Made by a program: the position numbers and the translations under genes | Assembly (NCBI RefSeq): GCF_025060375.1 | Contig: NZ_JANXCG010000012.1 | Location: forward strand, 1 to 64,000 | Source of the DNA: Meiothermus sp. | Lineage (GTDB): Bacteria > Deinococcota > Deinococci > Deinococcales > Thermaceae | DNA length: 64,000 nt | Reading direction: 5' to 3' | Notes under the pieces: model-generated | What the model was told of the DNA's origin: nothing | What the model saw: the letters and a program-made list of their open reading frames with translations, nothing else | Databases searched by the model: none | In this document: one piece after another, positions 28,758 to 37,228 of the stretch | Numbering within the stretch: position 1 is the first letter of the stretch | Layout: the number at the start of each line of letters is the position of its first letter

Positions 28758-29192
28758 TCAAAGGACGCCGTAGTTGTAAGTTTCGTTCCGCCCGTTTTTG
28801 TCCACAATGGCCCACCAGCGGTGCTCGGACAGGGTAGGCATCTGGAGTAAAAACACCCAGAACTTCTCGGGGCTCTCTCCCCCATCCGGTTGCAGGGGAC
28901 TTTCAGGGGTGATAAGGGTGAGCTGGGAGTCGCCGGCGTTCATGAAGTCCCGAACAGCGCTTTGCAGCTCCTCCAGGTCGGGCTCCTCAGAGAGGTCGTA
29001 GGCTGAGGGGTCGGCCTCAATCAGGCCCAGCGGGCTTTGCTCGTCGCTACCATCCTCGATGAAGCTGCGGATGGCGGCCTCCAGCGCTTCGAGGAAGCCG
29101 TCTTCGTCGGCTATATGGGTGGGCACCTCCACGCTCAGGTCGGGCACCTCGAGCGCCTTTAGCAGGGACTCTATGCGCTGCTGTAGGGCCAT
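28758..29192 (-). CDS. Hypothetical acidic protein
   Basis: I do not recognise this 144-residue protein. It starts [20 protein letters not shown], is strongly acidic ([36 protein letters not shown]), has no signal peptide or membrane segment, and ends in an aromatic strand region ([20 protein letters not shown]). The start is the ATG at 29192. It lies between ppa and the phosphoribosyltransferase gene, all on the minus strand, so it may share a transcript. Confidence 0.7.
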   Translation of the reverse strand: MALQQRIESLLKALEVPDLSVEVPTHIADEDGFLEALEAAIRSFIEDGSDEQSPLGLIEADPSAYDLSEEPDLEELQSAVRDFMNAGDSQLTLITPESPLQPDGGESPEKFWVFLLQMPTLSEHRWWAIVDKNGRNETYNYGVL

Positions 29193-29244
29193 AGTGGTCG
29201 CTGGATTACATAACCACAAACGCCCGCTCTGGTCAAGCCGTTTT

Positions 29245-29784
29245 TCAGTGGACCCTGGCCTCCTTGAAGCGTTCAATGCAGGCCTTGACCTCGGCCAGCG
29301 CGGCGGCCCTGTCCTTCCAGCCTGAGACCTTAACCCACTTGCCCTTGTGGGCCTCTAGGGCCTTGTAGGTTTCAAAGAAGTTCTGGATTTCCTGCTTGTG
29401 GGCGGTGGGCAGGTCGCTCAGGTCTTGGATGTGGTCGAAGCGGGGGTCCTCAGCCACCACCCCGATAATCTTGGCGTCGCCGCCCTTTTCATCCTGCATG
29501 TCCACCATGCCGATGATCCGCACGTCCACCACCACCCCGGGCAGAAGGGGGTAGGTGGAGAGGATGATGCCGTCCAGGGGATCGCCGTCCTCAGCTAAGG
29601 TGGAGGGGATGAAGCCGTAATCACCCGGGTAGAACTGGGCCGTGGGGAGCACCCGGTCGAGCTTGATGGCCTCGAGGTCGGGGTCGTACTCGTACTTGTT
29701 GGAAGAGCCGCGCGGCACTTCAATCACCATGTGGACAATTTCGGGGGCTTTTTTGCCAACCGGCAGGTTCTTGAGGTTCGCCAT
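29245..29784 (-). CDS. ppa: Inorganic pyrophosphatase, family I
   Basis: The 179-residue soluble enzyme hydrolyses pyrophosphate to phosphate. The metal-binding signature DGDPLDGII (Asp residues of the family I consensus) is present, together with [40 protein letters not shown] and [16 protein letters not shown]. Length is typical of the prokaryotic enzyme. The ATG at 29784 was preferred to an upstream in-frame codon at 29805. Confidence 0.95.
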   Translation of the reverse strand: MANLKNLPVGKKAPEIVHMVIEVPRGSSNKYEYDPDLEAIKLDRVLPTAQFYPGDYGFIPSTLAEDGDPLDGIILSTYPLLPGVVVDVRIIGMVDMQDEKGGDAKIIGVVAEDPRFDHIQDLSDLPTAHKQEIQNFFETYKALEAHKGKWVKVSGWKDRAAALAEVKACIERFKEARVH

Positions 29785-29891
29785 AACGCTCCCATTCTGC
29801 CACAAAGCGCTGCTGGCCTGGGTGGTTCTGACCTGGGTACAGGCCCTCGGTAGGCTGGCCTCCCTCAGGGCCCCTAAAATTGCCCTTGGCC

Positions 29892-30710
29892 ATGAACCCC
29901 TGGGTCTACCTCACAGCCGCGGCGGTTCTATGGGGCTCCGGTTTTGCCCAGTCCCTCACCTTCGGGCTCTACGGCCGCCTGTCTGACCGCTTCACACCCA
30001 CCCTCGAGGCCACCCTGCCGCTGGGGAACTTCGACCTCGGGGCCCGCCTCCAGCGCGATGCACTGGGGCTGGGGCTTTTCGGCGCAACCGAGTTTAGCGC
30101 TCTGGGGCGCCTGACCTATGGCGTGCGGGCCGGTCTGGGGTTTGCAGGCTGGGGGGTCGAAGGCCGTGTGGGTGGAACCGTTGGGCCGGTGGCGGCCGGC
30201 CTCGAGGCCCTCTACAGCACCACCCTGCGCTCCCATTTGTGGGTGGGCGACGAGGCCGAAGGGGGGCTCAGACTGGACTTGTGGGGGCGGTATCGTCTGG
30301 GCCCCCGCGAAACTTTGGGCCTGGGGCTGGGCTTCAAGCGCGACCTGGCGGGCTTTTCCAGCGGCACCGGCGAGCTCAGCTACGCCCTGCGCCAGCAGCA
30401 GACCTACACCTTCGGGCTGGGGGTGGACGATTCGCGCCTCTATGCCCTCCTGGGCTGGCGGGGGGAACTCGACGAGGCCGGAACGTTGCTCGAGGCCACC
30501 CTGCGGGCCGGTCAGCTCTGGCGGCTCGAGGCGACCCTCACCGCACCCCTGGATGAGGGACTCAGCAATCTTAAGCTGCGCCTAACCGCAGCCTACCCCT
30601 GGGCGGCTACCCTGGAGCTGGAGGCGTACGGCTTCCGCGCCGATGCAAGCTACGACGGTGGGTTTTCGCTGTGGCTACGCTACACGCTCAGTTTTGGAGG
30701 CGATGAATGA
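29892..30710 (+). CDS. Exported beta-barrel-like protein
   Basis: The 272-residue protein has a signal peptide (MNPWVYLTAAAVLWGSGFAQ) and a long series of amphipathic strands with Gly and aromatic residues (LTFGLYGRLSDRFTPTLEAT, FGLGVDDSRLYALLGWRGEL, ending in SLWLRYTLSFGGDE), typical of an outer-membrane barrel of 12-14 strands. No specific family is recognised. TAAAAT (29875-29880) lies 11 nt before the ATG. It overlaps the following LolA-like gene in ATGA, so the two may act together in outer-membrane assembly (inference). Confidence 0.75.
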   Translation: MNPWVYLTAAAVLWGSGFAQSLTFGLYGRLSDRFTPTLEATLPLGNFDLGARLQRDALGLGLFGATEFSALGRLTYGVRAGLGFAGWGVEGRVGGTVGPVAAGLEALYSTTLRSHLWVGDEAEGGLRLDLWGRYRLGPRETLGLGLGFKRDLAGFSSGTGELSYALRQQQTYTFGLGVDDSRLYALLGWRGELDEAGTLLEATLRAGQLWRLEATLTAPLDEGLSNLKLRLTAAYPWAATLELEAYGFRADASYDGGFSLWLRYTLSFGGDE

Positions 30711-31351
30711 AGAAGTTGCTGGCAGTTGCCGTTTTTTTGGGCCTGGCTATGGCCCAGACCATTGCCGAGATTACCCGTCAGGTGCAGGCCAACCTGGAAC
30801 GCTCGCCCTGGGAAGCCACCCTCACCGGCAGGGTTCAAATGCCCGACGGCAGCACCCAAGAGGCCGAGTTCCGGCTCCAGGTGATTCCCAGGGAGCTGGC
30901 CCGGGTGGAGTTCAAAAAGCCCGCCGCGCTCGAGGGCAACTTTGTGGTGATCTCCGAGAAGGAGGTCTGGAACTACCTGTTCTTGACCAACCAGCTCATC
31001 ATCCAGCCCCGCGCCAAGGCCCGCGTGGAGGGCCTGGGGGTCAACCTGACCGACCTGAGTGACCTTGAACAGCTCACGGAGCGGGTCACGCTCAGGCTGC
31101 TGGGCGAGCAAAACACCCCCGCCGGGGCCGCCTGGCGGATTGGTGGGGTTCCCAAGGACGCCTCGCTGGGCTTTGCCAGCATGGAACTCCTGGTGCTCAA
31201 GGCCGACCCCCGCCCGCTGTACGTCACCCTGCGCGACGCCAACAACAGGGTGCTGGCCGAACTCGGCTTCAGCGGCTTCCGCCGGACCAACCTAACCCCC
31301 CAGGCCCTGCGCAAGCGCCCTGCCGACGCTGAGGTGATCCGGCGCAACTGA
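30707..31351 (+). CDS. LolA-like outer-membrane lipoprotein sorting protein
   Basis: The 214-residue protein has a signal peptide (MKKLLAVAVFLGLAMA) and a LolA/LppX-like half-barrel: QVQANLERSPWEATLTGRVQ, then FRLQVIPRELARVEFKKPAA and GNFVVISEKEVWNYLFLTNQ. Such proteins shield lipid or lipoprotein tails in the envelope. It is translationally coupled to the barrel-like protein before it, suggesting a common envelope role. It ends 17 nt from the convergent NYN gene. Confidence 0.75.
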   Translation: MKKLLAVAVFLGLAMAQTIAEITRQVQANLERSPWEATLTGRVQMPDGSTQEAEFRLQVIPRELARVEFKKPAALEGNFVVISEKEVWNYLFLTNQLIIQPRAKARVEGLGVNLTDLSDLEQLTERVTLRLLGEQNTPAGAAWRIGGVPKDASLGFASMELLVLKADPRPLYVTLRDANNRVLAELGFSGFRRTNLTPQALRKRPADAEVIRRN

Positions 31352-31368
31352 GGTGGGGACTCCGGGGT

Positions 31369-32676
31369 TCAGGCCACATCTGGGAGCAGTTGCTGTAGGA
31401 CCTCCTCCCTGACCTCTGATAGGGTGTCCTCTATCTTCTTCCGGGCCACGCTCTTTAGGGTCTCTATGAGGGCAGAAGCCGATGGAACGTCGCTGCGTAG
31501 GGTGATTTTTTGCTCCGAAAGCGGCGCCCCTTCGGGTTCACACAGGAACAGCCCAGCCGAGATGAGGCTGAGCAGCCCTAGCTTGGCCGCCTCCGACGAC
31601 ACGGTGCTGAGGCCACCGACGAGGTTCTCTATGGCTGTGCCAAGGTCGACCCCTTGGATTGGGTTTTGGACCAGCCAGCTCGAGATGGCGTAGAGGTCTC
31701 CTGGCGACGGCAGGCGGAGAATTGGGCTCCCCGTCGATAGGATGAAGCGGTAGGTGTCCACGGAGTGCCGGTTTTTGAGGTCTAGGTCGGGCAGCACCTC
31801 CATTTCGCTCTGCACCGAACCGCGGCCGACGACGACCACCTGCGACCCTGGAAGGCGCGCTATGCACAGCTCCGAGTCTTTGCAGGCGAATTGCATGTAC
31901 TCAACGAACTTGGTGAAGCCGAACTTGATGGGCTGAAACCCGGGGACCGCGTACCTGATGGCCTCCTGGACCACCGAGAGGTTGATCCCATTTTTCATCA
32001 GGTCGGCCCGGCTGACCGCGTCCTTTGTGTACCAATCGAGAATCTCCCTTGTTTTCGCGACCACAGCCTCCAGGGTGAGGGTGGGGGTCTTTTTAACCTG
32101 CCGCGCCAGGCGGACGTTGCGGGGGTCGGTGACCTCGGTCTGCGCTGAGGGTTGGGTTTGGGAGGCCGGGCGGTCCTGGCGCTCTTCCTCTTCTGGGTCG
32201 GGTATCCAGACAAAGGCGTCGCAGACCGCCTGGAAGGTGCTGCTGGCAGACGACCTGTAGGCGCAGCCGATTACGGTTTTCCCGTACTCGTGGAGCTTCT
32301 TTGCCAGAGCTGCAAAGCCCCCATCGCCGGAGACGATTACGAACACCTCCAGCGCTGGGCGCACATGGGCTAGGTCCACCGCGTCAATAGCCAGCTGAAG
32401 GTCGGCAGCGTTTTTCCTGGGTTCCCTAGAAAACCCGAAGACCTGGATGGGGTCGATCCCAAGCTCGTTGATTTCCCCTCTCATTATCGCAAGGCGAGGG
32501 TCGCTCCAGTTGGCGTAGGCCCGCTGAACGGCGATCTGGCCTATTTTTTCCGTCCGCTTTATCTCCTCCAGGATCTGGCTGAGGGATAGGTTCGCAAGCA
32601 TCCGTTGGGAGAAGCTGTACCCTTTTAGGAGGTTTTCAATGTCGTAGAAGATGGCGGTGTTGAAGCGGGTGTTCAT
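31369..32676 (-). CDS. NYN-domain protein with a C-terminal LOTUS/OST-HTH-like domain
   Basis: The 435-residue protein starts with an NYN (PIN-like nuclease) domain: TAIFYDIENLLKGY (residues 7-20) with acidic Asp12 and the region DLQLAIDAVDLA, then VFVIVSGDGGFAALAKKL, giving the expected cluster of catalytic aspartates. After a polar linker (EEEERQDRPASQTQPS) comes SRADLMKNGINLSVVQEAIR and PIKFGFTKFVEYMQFA, like an OST-HTH/LOTUS RNA-binding fold. Together they suggest an RNA-processing or RNA-decay enzyme. Codon choice looks less GC-biased than the neighbours, which may indicate transfer. A possible role in phage defence is speculative. Confidence 0.85.
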   Translation of the reverse strand: MNTRFNTAIFYDIENLLKGYSFSQRMLANLSLSQILEEIKRTEKIGQIAVQRAYANWSDPRLAIMRGEINELGIDPIQVFGFSREPRKNAADLQLAIDAVDLAHVRPALEVFVIVSGDGGFAALAKKLHEYGKTVIGCAYRSSASSTFQAVCDAFVWIPDPEEEERQDRPASQTQPSAQTEVTDPRNVRLARQVKKTPTLTLEAVVAKTREILDWYTKDAVSRADLMKNGINLSVVQEAIRYAVPGFQPIKFGFTKFVEYMQFACKDSELCIARLPGSQVVVVGRGSVQSEMEVLPDLDLKNRHSVDTYRFILSTGSPILRLPSPGDLYAISSWLVQNPIQGVDLGTAIENLVGGLSTVSSEAAKLGLLSLISAGLFLCEPEGAPLSEQKITLRSDVPSASALIETLKSVARKKIEDTLSEVREEVLQQLLPDVA

Positions 32677-32840
32677 TGCGGTTCCTTGTTTTTTGGGTTG
32701 CCGTTCTGAACGAGCGGCTCTGCCTGCCAGATTTTACCCGGGCGGCCGGGGGTTCTCAGGCGCGCGGGACCCCCGCCCCACTGGGTTGGGGTGTACCCCA
32801 AGGCTACAGCGGAGGGCCCAGACCTTGTAGACTCTTTCCC

Positions 32841-33707
32841 GTGCGCCGGGCCCGGTTTCTGGGACTGCTCTACCTTAACCTAGCCACCCTGTTCTGGGGC
32901 AGCACCTTTGTCATGGTTAAGGATGGCCTGGCGACCCTCGAGCCCAGCCAGATTAACTTTGCCCGCTTCAGCGTGGCCGCCTTGTTTTTTCTCCCCGTTC
33001 TCCTGGGCCAAAACAGGGCGCTTTGGTGGGCCGGCCTGGAGCTGGGGGCCTGGCTTTTTTTCGCCTACCTGACCCAGACCGTTGGGCTCCAGTACACCAC
33101 TGCCAGCCGCAGCGCCTTCATCACCACCTTGTACGTGGTGGCCCTGCCCCTGTTCATGGGGCTCTTTGGCCGCCGCTTGCAGTGGCCGGTATGGGTGGGG
33201 GCGGGCCTGGCCATCCTGGGGGTGGGGCTGCTCTCCTACGACGGCTCCCCGCCCAACCTGGGTGACCTGTGGACCCTGGGCACCGCCCTTTGCTTCACCT
33301 TCTACATATGGCGCATGGAAAGCCACACCCAGCGCTTCCCCGCCTTGCCCCTGACCGGCGTGCAGATGCTTGTGGTGGCGGTGGCTTCCGGGCTTTGGAC
33401 GCTGTTTGAAAAGCCCACCTGGGACTTCGGTGCCTTTCCCTATGGCTCTATTCTCTACCTGGGGGTGGTGGCCTCAGCCCTGTGCATCTGGTTGCAGGCC
33501 CTGGGCCAACGGACGGTGCCCGCGCCGCAGGCAGCGGTGGTTTTCACCCTCGAGCCGGTCTACGCAGCGGCGTTTGCCTACGTGCTTTTGGGAGAGCGGC
33601 TTGGCCTTCAGGGGGTGGTCGGGGCGCTCCTAATCGTAGCGGCTACCCTGATCAGCCAGCTCAGCGGCGAAAAACCGCGCCCTGAGCGGGCCACGGAGGT
33701 TACCTGA
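32841..33707 (+). CDS. EamA/DMT-family transporter
   Basis: The 288-residue protein has ten hydrophobic segments arranged as two EamA repeats, with LATLFWGSTFVMVKDGL in the first and FTLEPVYAAAFAYVLLGERL in the second. Substrate is unknown; family members export amino acids or metabolites. The start is GTG 32841: TAGACT lies seven bases upstream, a leaderless pattern. The frame is open to 32676, but those 55 residues are not hydrophobic and resemble no known extension. Confidence 0.85.
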   Translation: MRRARFLGLLYLNLATLFWGSTFVMVKDGLATLEPSQINFARFSVAALFFLPVLLGQNRALWWAGLELGAWLFFAYLTQTVGLQYTTASRSAFITTLYVVALPLFMGLFGRRLQWPVWVGAGLAILGVGLLSYDGSPPNLGDLWTLGTALCFTFYIWRMESHTQRFPALPLTGVQMLVVAVASGLWTLFEKPTWDFGAFPYGSILYLGVVASALCIWLQALGQRTVPAPQAAVVFTLEPVYAAAFAYVLLGERLGLQGVVGALLIVAATLISQLSGEKPRPERATEVT

Positions 33708-33711
33708 GGCC

Positions 33712-35727
33712 TCAGGCCAGCGGTTCCAGCCGCACCGGGTTGCTGTGGAAGGTGGAGCCCGCCCCCAGGTCGGTGAGGTGCTCGCCGGTGAGCCAGTTGA
33801 TGCCCTTGCCGTCGGGGGCCGGGGCCTCCCACCAGGTGCCCTCCTGCACCACCGTCCCCGGGATGGGGGCCTCCGAGACCCGCACCCGCCGCACCACCGC
33901 GCCGTGGGGGGAGCGGATCCGCACCCGCGCCCCGTCCTTCACCCCAAAAGCCTGGGCGTCCTGGGGGTGCACCAGCAGGATGGGCTCCCCCCCTTCGGCC
34001 CGCACCAGGCGCTCGACGTGCCCGTAGGTGCTGTTCAGGAAGTGCTTGGCCGGAGGGGTCAGCAGAATCAGGGGAAACTCCGGGGTGGGCTCGGTCAGGA
34101 TGACCGCGGGCGGCGGGTCAAACTGCACCTTGCCCGAAGGGGTGCCCGCACCATCGGTGAAGGGGCGGTGGCCGCGGGGGATGTTGAGCCGCACAAACCC
34201 CTCGGCCTTGAGGCGCTCGAGGGTGATGCCCGTGAGCCAGGGGTGGGGGGAGTCCAAAAGCGAGCGGGCCAGGGTCTCGGCGTCCCAGTAGAGGGTGGGC
34301 TCCTCCAGGCCCAGCCGCCGGCCCAGCTCGGCGAAGACCCAGGTGTTGGGCCGGGCCTCGCCCTGGGGGGGCATCAGGGCCTCGTTCCAGGAGAGGTAGT
34401 AGTGGCCGTAGGCGGTGTAGAGGTCGGGGTGCTCCAGGAAGGTGGTGGCCGGCAGCACAAAGTCGGCGAAGCGGGTGGTCTCGGTCAGGGCCTGCTCGAG
34501 CACCACCGTAAACAGGTCTTCCCGCAGAAGGCCCTGCTGCACCAGGTCGGAGCGGGGGGCCACCACCGCCGGATTGGTGTTGAAGACGAAGAGGGCCCGG
34601 ATGGGCGGCTCCAGCCGGGTGAGGGCGGTGCCGAGCTGGGTCATGTTGACCCGCCGGGGCGGGGTGGGGCGGGCCTGGAGCAGGTGGGCTCCCCCTAGGT
34701 ACTTCCGGTTCAGGGGGAAGGCCCCGCTGGTGCTGAGCAGGGCTCCCCCGCCGGGGTACTGCCAGGCCCCGATCAGGGCAGGCAGGAGAATCACTGCCCG
34801 CAGGGCCGAGCCCCCGCCGGGGTGGCGGGTTAGGCCGTAGCTGGTGCGGATGAAGCTGGCCCGGGCCCGGGCGAACTCGAGCGCCAGCCGCTCCACTGTG
34901 GCCGCCGGCACCCCGGTGGCGGCCTCTACCCGCTCGGGCGTCCAGGCCTCGGCCACCTCCATAAAGGCCTCGAAGCCGGTGGTCGCGCGGGCGATGTAGT
35001 CCGCGTCGTGCAGGCCGGCCTTCACGATGGCCCGGGCCATCCCGTAGGCCAGCGCGGCGTCGGTGCCGGGCCGAATTTTGATGTGCTCGTCGGCAAAGCG
35101 GCTGGTGAGGTTCTCGTAGGGGTCAATGTGCACGATGCGCGCCCCGTTGTGCCGGGCCTGCTTGAGAAAGGGGGTCAGGTGGGTGTGGGTGTGCAGGCTG
35201 TTGATGCCCCACAGGAGGATGAAGCGAGCCTTCGGCACCTCCTCGGGGTCGGTGCCGTAGCGGTGGCCGTAGGTGGCCTCCCAGGCGGCCCGCCCGGCGG
35301 TGGCGCAGATGGTGGTCTCGAGCTCGCTCGCCCCCAGGGCGCGGAAGAAGGCCAGGGGGTGCTCGTACTGCATCAGGCCCATGGTGCCGGCGTAGTGGTA
35401 GGGCAGCACCGCCTCGGGGCCGTGTTGCGCCAGGATTTGCTGGAGCCGCTCGGCAATCTCGTCGAGCGCCTCGGCCCAGCTCACCCGCGCAAAGCGGCCC
35501 TCCCCCTTCGCCCCCACCCGCCGCATGGGGTACAGGGGCCGCAGGGGGTGGTGCTGGCGCTCGGGGTAGCGGTAGGTCTTCACGCAGGCGAAGCCCTGGG
35601 TGATGGGGTGGGCGGGGTCGCCCCGAACCTCTAAGAGCCGGTTCTGGGCCGGGTCGATGGTAACCAGCAGCGAGCAGGCATCGGGGCAGTCGAGGGGGCA
35701 GGTGGCGCGGGCCTGGCGGAGCTGCAT
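33712..35727 (-). CDS. Molybdopterin oxidoreductase with N-terminal [4Fe-4S] site
   Basis: The 671-residue DMSO-reductase-superfamily protein has an N-terminal cluster motif Cys10-x3-Cys14-x3-Cys18-x29-Cys48, then the molybdopterin domains (LPYHYAGTMGLMQY, FILLWGINSLHTHTHLTPF, LFVFNTNPAVVAPRSDLVQQ) and a C-terminal dinucleotide-binding domain. No twin-arginine signal is present, so it is likely cytoplasmic. The reaction is unknown, and no partner subunit or cofactor gene is adjacent. A perfect TATAAT is six bases before the ATG. Confidence 0.88.
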   Translation of the reverse strand: MQLRQARATCPLDCPDACSLLVTIDPAQNRLLEVRGDPAHPITQGFACVKTYRYPERQHHPLRPLYPMRRVGAKGEGRFARVSWAEALDEIAERLQQILAQHGPEAVLPYHYAGTMGLMQYEHPLAFFRALGASELETTICATAGRAAWEATYGHRYGTDPEEVPKARFILLWGINSLHTHTHLTPFLKQARHNGARIVHIDPYENLTSRFADEHIKIRPGTDAALAYGMARAIVKAGLHDADYIARATTGFEAFMEVAEAWTPERVEAATGVPAATVERLALEFARARASFIRTSYGLTRHPGGGSALRAVILLPALIGAWQYPGGGALLSTSGAFPLNRKYLGGAHLLQARPTPPRRVNMTQLGTALTRLEPPIRALFVFNTNPAVVAPRSDLVQQGLLREDLFTVVLEQALTETTRFADFVLPATTFLEHPDLYTAYGHYYLSWNEALMPPQGEARPNTWVFAELGRRLGLEEPTLYWDAETLARSLLDSPHPWLTGITLERLKAEGFVRLNIPRGHRPFTDGAGTPSGKVQFDPPPAVILTEPTPEFPLILLTPPAKHFLNSTYGHVERLVRAEGGEPILLVHPQDAQAFGVKDGARVRIRSPHGAVVRRVRVSEAPIPGTVVQEGTWWEAPAPDGKGINWLTGEHLTDLGAGSTFHSNPVRLEPLA

Positions 35728-35733
35728 GGTGCC

Positions 35734-35739
35734 ATTATA
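35734..35739 (-). promoter_or_regulatory. Leaderless -10 hexamer of the molybdopterin oxidoreductase gene
   Basis: Minus-strand TATAAT is followed by ggcacc and the ATG, the clearest leaderless start in the window. No convincing -35 is seen at the usual distance. Confidence 0.6.
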
Positions 35740-35748
35740 GGGTTTGGG

Positions 35749-36630
35749 CTAGGCCACCCGCTCAGCAGCAAAGCGCTGGCTCGGGTTGGCGTACTCCTCC
35801 TGAGCGGCCACGAGCTGAATTTCTCGGGCGCCGAGCTGGTGGGTGAGCTGAAGCAGGTTGTAGGTGGCGGAGACCGCGTTCTCCAAACTCAGGGCCAGCC
35901 TGCCGGTCCTGAGGTAGTGCCCCAGGAACAAGGCGGTGATGGCGTCTCCAGCGCCGTTGCGGGGGGGGTCCAGGGGGATGTAAGGGGTGCGCACGCGGTA
36001 GGCCCCCTCCTCGCCCACGGCCAGGGTCTCTATGCCGCTGGGGGAGGGCTTTTCCGGCAGGAAGCTGGTGACCATCACCACCCTGGGGCCTTCGGGGCGC
36101 ATTCTTTCCCGCAACTCATGGGCGGCCTCCAGGGCTTCCTCCAGGTTCCGGACGCGCCGCCCGCTCAGAAGTTCCAGCTCAAACTGGTTGGGGGTGAGGA
36201 GGTCCGCCTGGGGCAGCACCTGCGCCTTCAGCACTGGGGGGATTTCAGGATGGACGAAGACGCCCCGGCCCGCGTCCCCCATTACCGGGTCGCAGCAGAA
36301 GAGGGCTTGGGGATTCTGCGTTCGCACCCGCGCCAGCGCCGACAGGATGGCCGCCGCGGTACCTGCACTGCCCATGTAGCCCGAGAGCACCGCGTCGCAC
36401 TGGGCAAGCGCTCCTCGCTCGGCGATGCCCTCCACCATCTCCACCAGGTGTTCTGGCGGCAGTGTCAGGCCCCTCCAAGCGCCGTAGCCGGTGTGGTTGG
36501 AGAAGAGTACGGTGTGAACTGCCCAGACCTCAAAACCCAGCCGTTGCAGAGGAAAGACCGCCGCGGCATTGCCCACATGGCCGTAGGCAACCCAGCTTTG
36601 GATGGAGAGGATGCTGCGGGGCAAGCCCAT
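35749..36630 (-). CDS. pdxY: Pyridoxal kinase
   Basis: The 293-residue ribokinase-fold enzyme phosphorylates pyridoxal. Signatures: [20 protein letters not shown] at the N-terminus, [61 protein letters not shown] and [18 protein letters not shown] with the catalytic Asp of GAGD. Length is typical of PdxY. TAAACT is six bases before the ATG, a leaderless signature. Together with pdxH at 27.5 kb it completes B6 salvage; the de novo pdxST genes are not in the window. Confidence 0.93.
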   Translation of the reverse strand: MGLPRSILSIQSWVAYGHVGNAAAVFPLQRLGFEVWAVHTVLFSNHTGYGAWRGLTLPPEHLVEMVEGIAERGALAQCDAVLSGYMGSAGTAAAILSALARVRTQNPQALFCCDPVMGDAGRGVFVHPEIPPVLKAQVLPQADLLTPNQFELELLSGRRVRNLEEALEAAHELRERMRPEGPRVVMVTSFLPEKPSPSGIETLAVGEEGAYRVRTPYIPLDPPRNGAGDAITALFLGHYLRTGRLALSLENAVSATYNLLQLTHQLGAREIQLVAAQEEYANPSQRFAAERVA

Positions 36631-36769
36631 GGCGGAAGTTTACGCAACTTCGCCGTGGCCTTGTTGTTCGGTTGGGTTTTCGTGACCCCTTCCTCGGGTT
36701 ACCCTCCTGAATCTTTTGTGCTAAATTGCCCGACGTCTGGTGTATGAGAGCCAGGCACGGAGGTTGTGT

Positions 36770-37228
36770 ATGAAGAAAATTCTCGGTTTGTTGGTGGTAG
36801 CCCTGCTCAGCGGGGCCCTGGCCCAAGGCCGGTTGTTTGGTGAGGTAGCCTCTGGCAACCTGAGCATGGTGCCGAACTTTGGCCTTTCGGCCAGCGCCCG
36901 CGTAGGAGCGGAGAACCTGCTGGGCCCCCTGGCCCTGCGGGGTGGGTTTGGCCTTGGGGTCTTTGGGGGAAGCACCAACTTCAACCTTGGGGCGGATGTG
37001 CTCTACTTCCTGCGCGGCTCGAGCCCGACCTTTTACCTAGGGGGTGGGCTGGGGTTGCAGACGGGCGCCGTCACTGCCTTTGACCTGAATGGGGCGGCGG
37101 GGCTCGAGCTGCCCATAACCCGCGATTTCAACTTCTTCCTGGAGCTCCAGCCGACCCTCAGGTTCGTGAGCGGGAGCAGCCAGTTCATTCTGGACCTGGA
37201 GTTCGGACCCCGGCTCTACTTCCGCTAG
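36770..37228 (+). CDS. Small exported beta-rich protein
   Basis: The 152-residue protein has a signal peptide (MKKILGLLVVALLSGALAQG) and a mature part of glycine-rich strands (LALRGGFGLGVFGGSTNFNL, SSPTFYLGGGLGLQTG) ending in an aromatic residue-rich strand with Phe-Arg (FGPRLYFR), the usual C-terminus of a small outer-membrane barrel. Similar in build to the proteins at 22733 and 29892. A ggagg sequence precedes the ATG at 36770. Its stop overlaps the stop of the convergent permease gene (ctag). Confidence 0.75.
   Translation: MKKILGLLVVALLSGALAQGRLFGEVASGNLSMVPNFGLSASARVGAENLLGPLALRGGFGLGVFGGSTNFNLGADVLYFLRGSSPTFYLGGGLGLQTGAVTAFDLNGAAGLELPITRDFNFFLELQPTLRFVSGSSQFILDLEFGPRLYFR

Noticed and set aside
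33745-34698. A 317-codon plus-strand frame opposite the molybdopterin oxidoreductase gene
   Set aside because: Low-complexity antisense frame in a high-GC gene.
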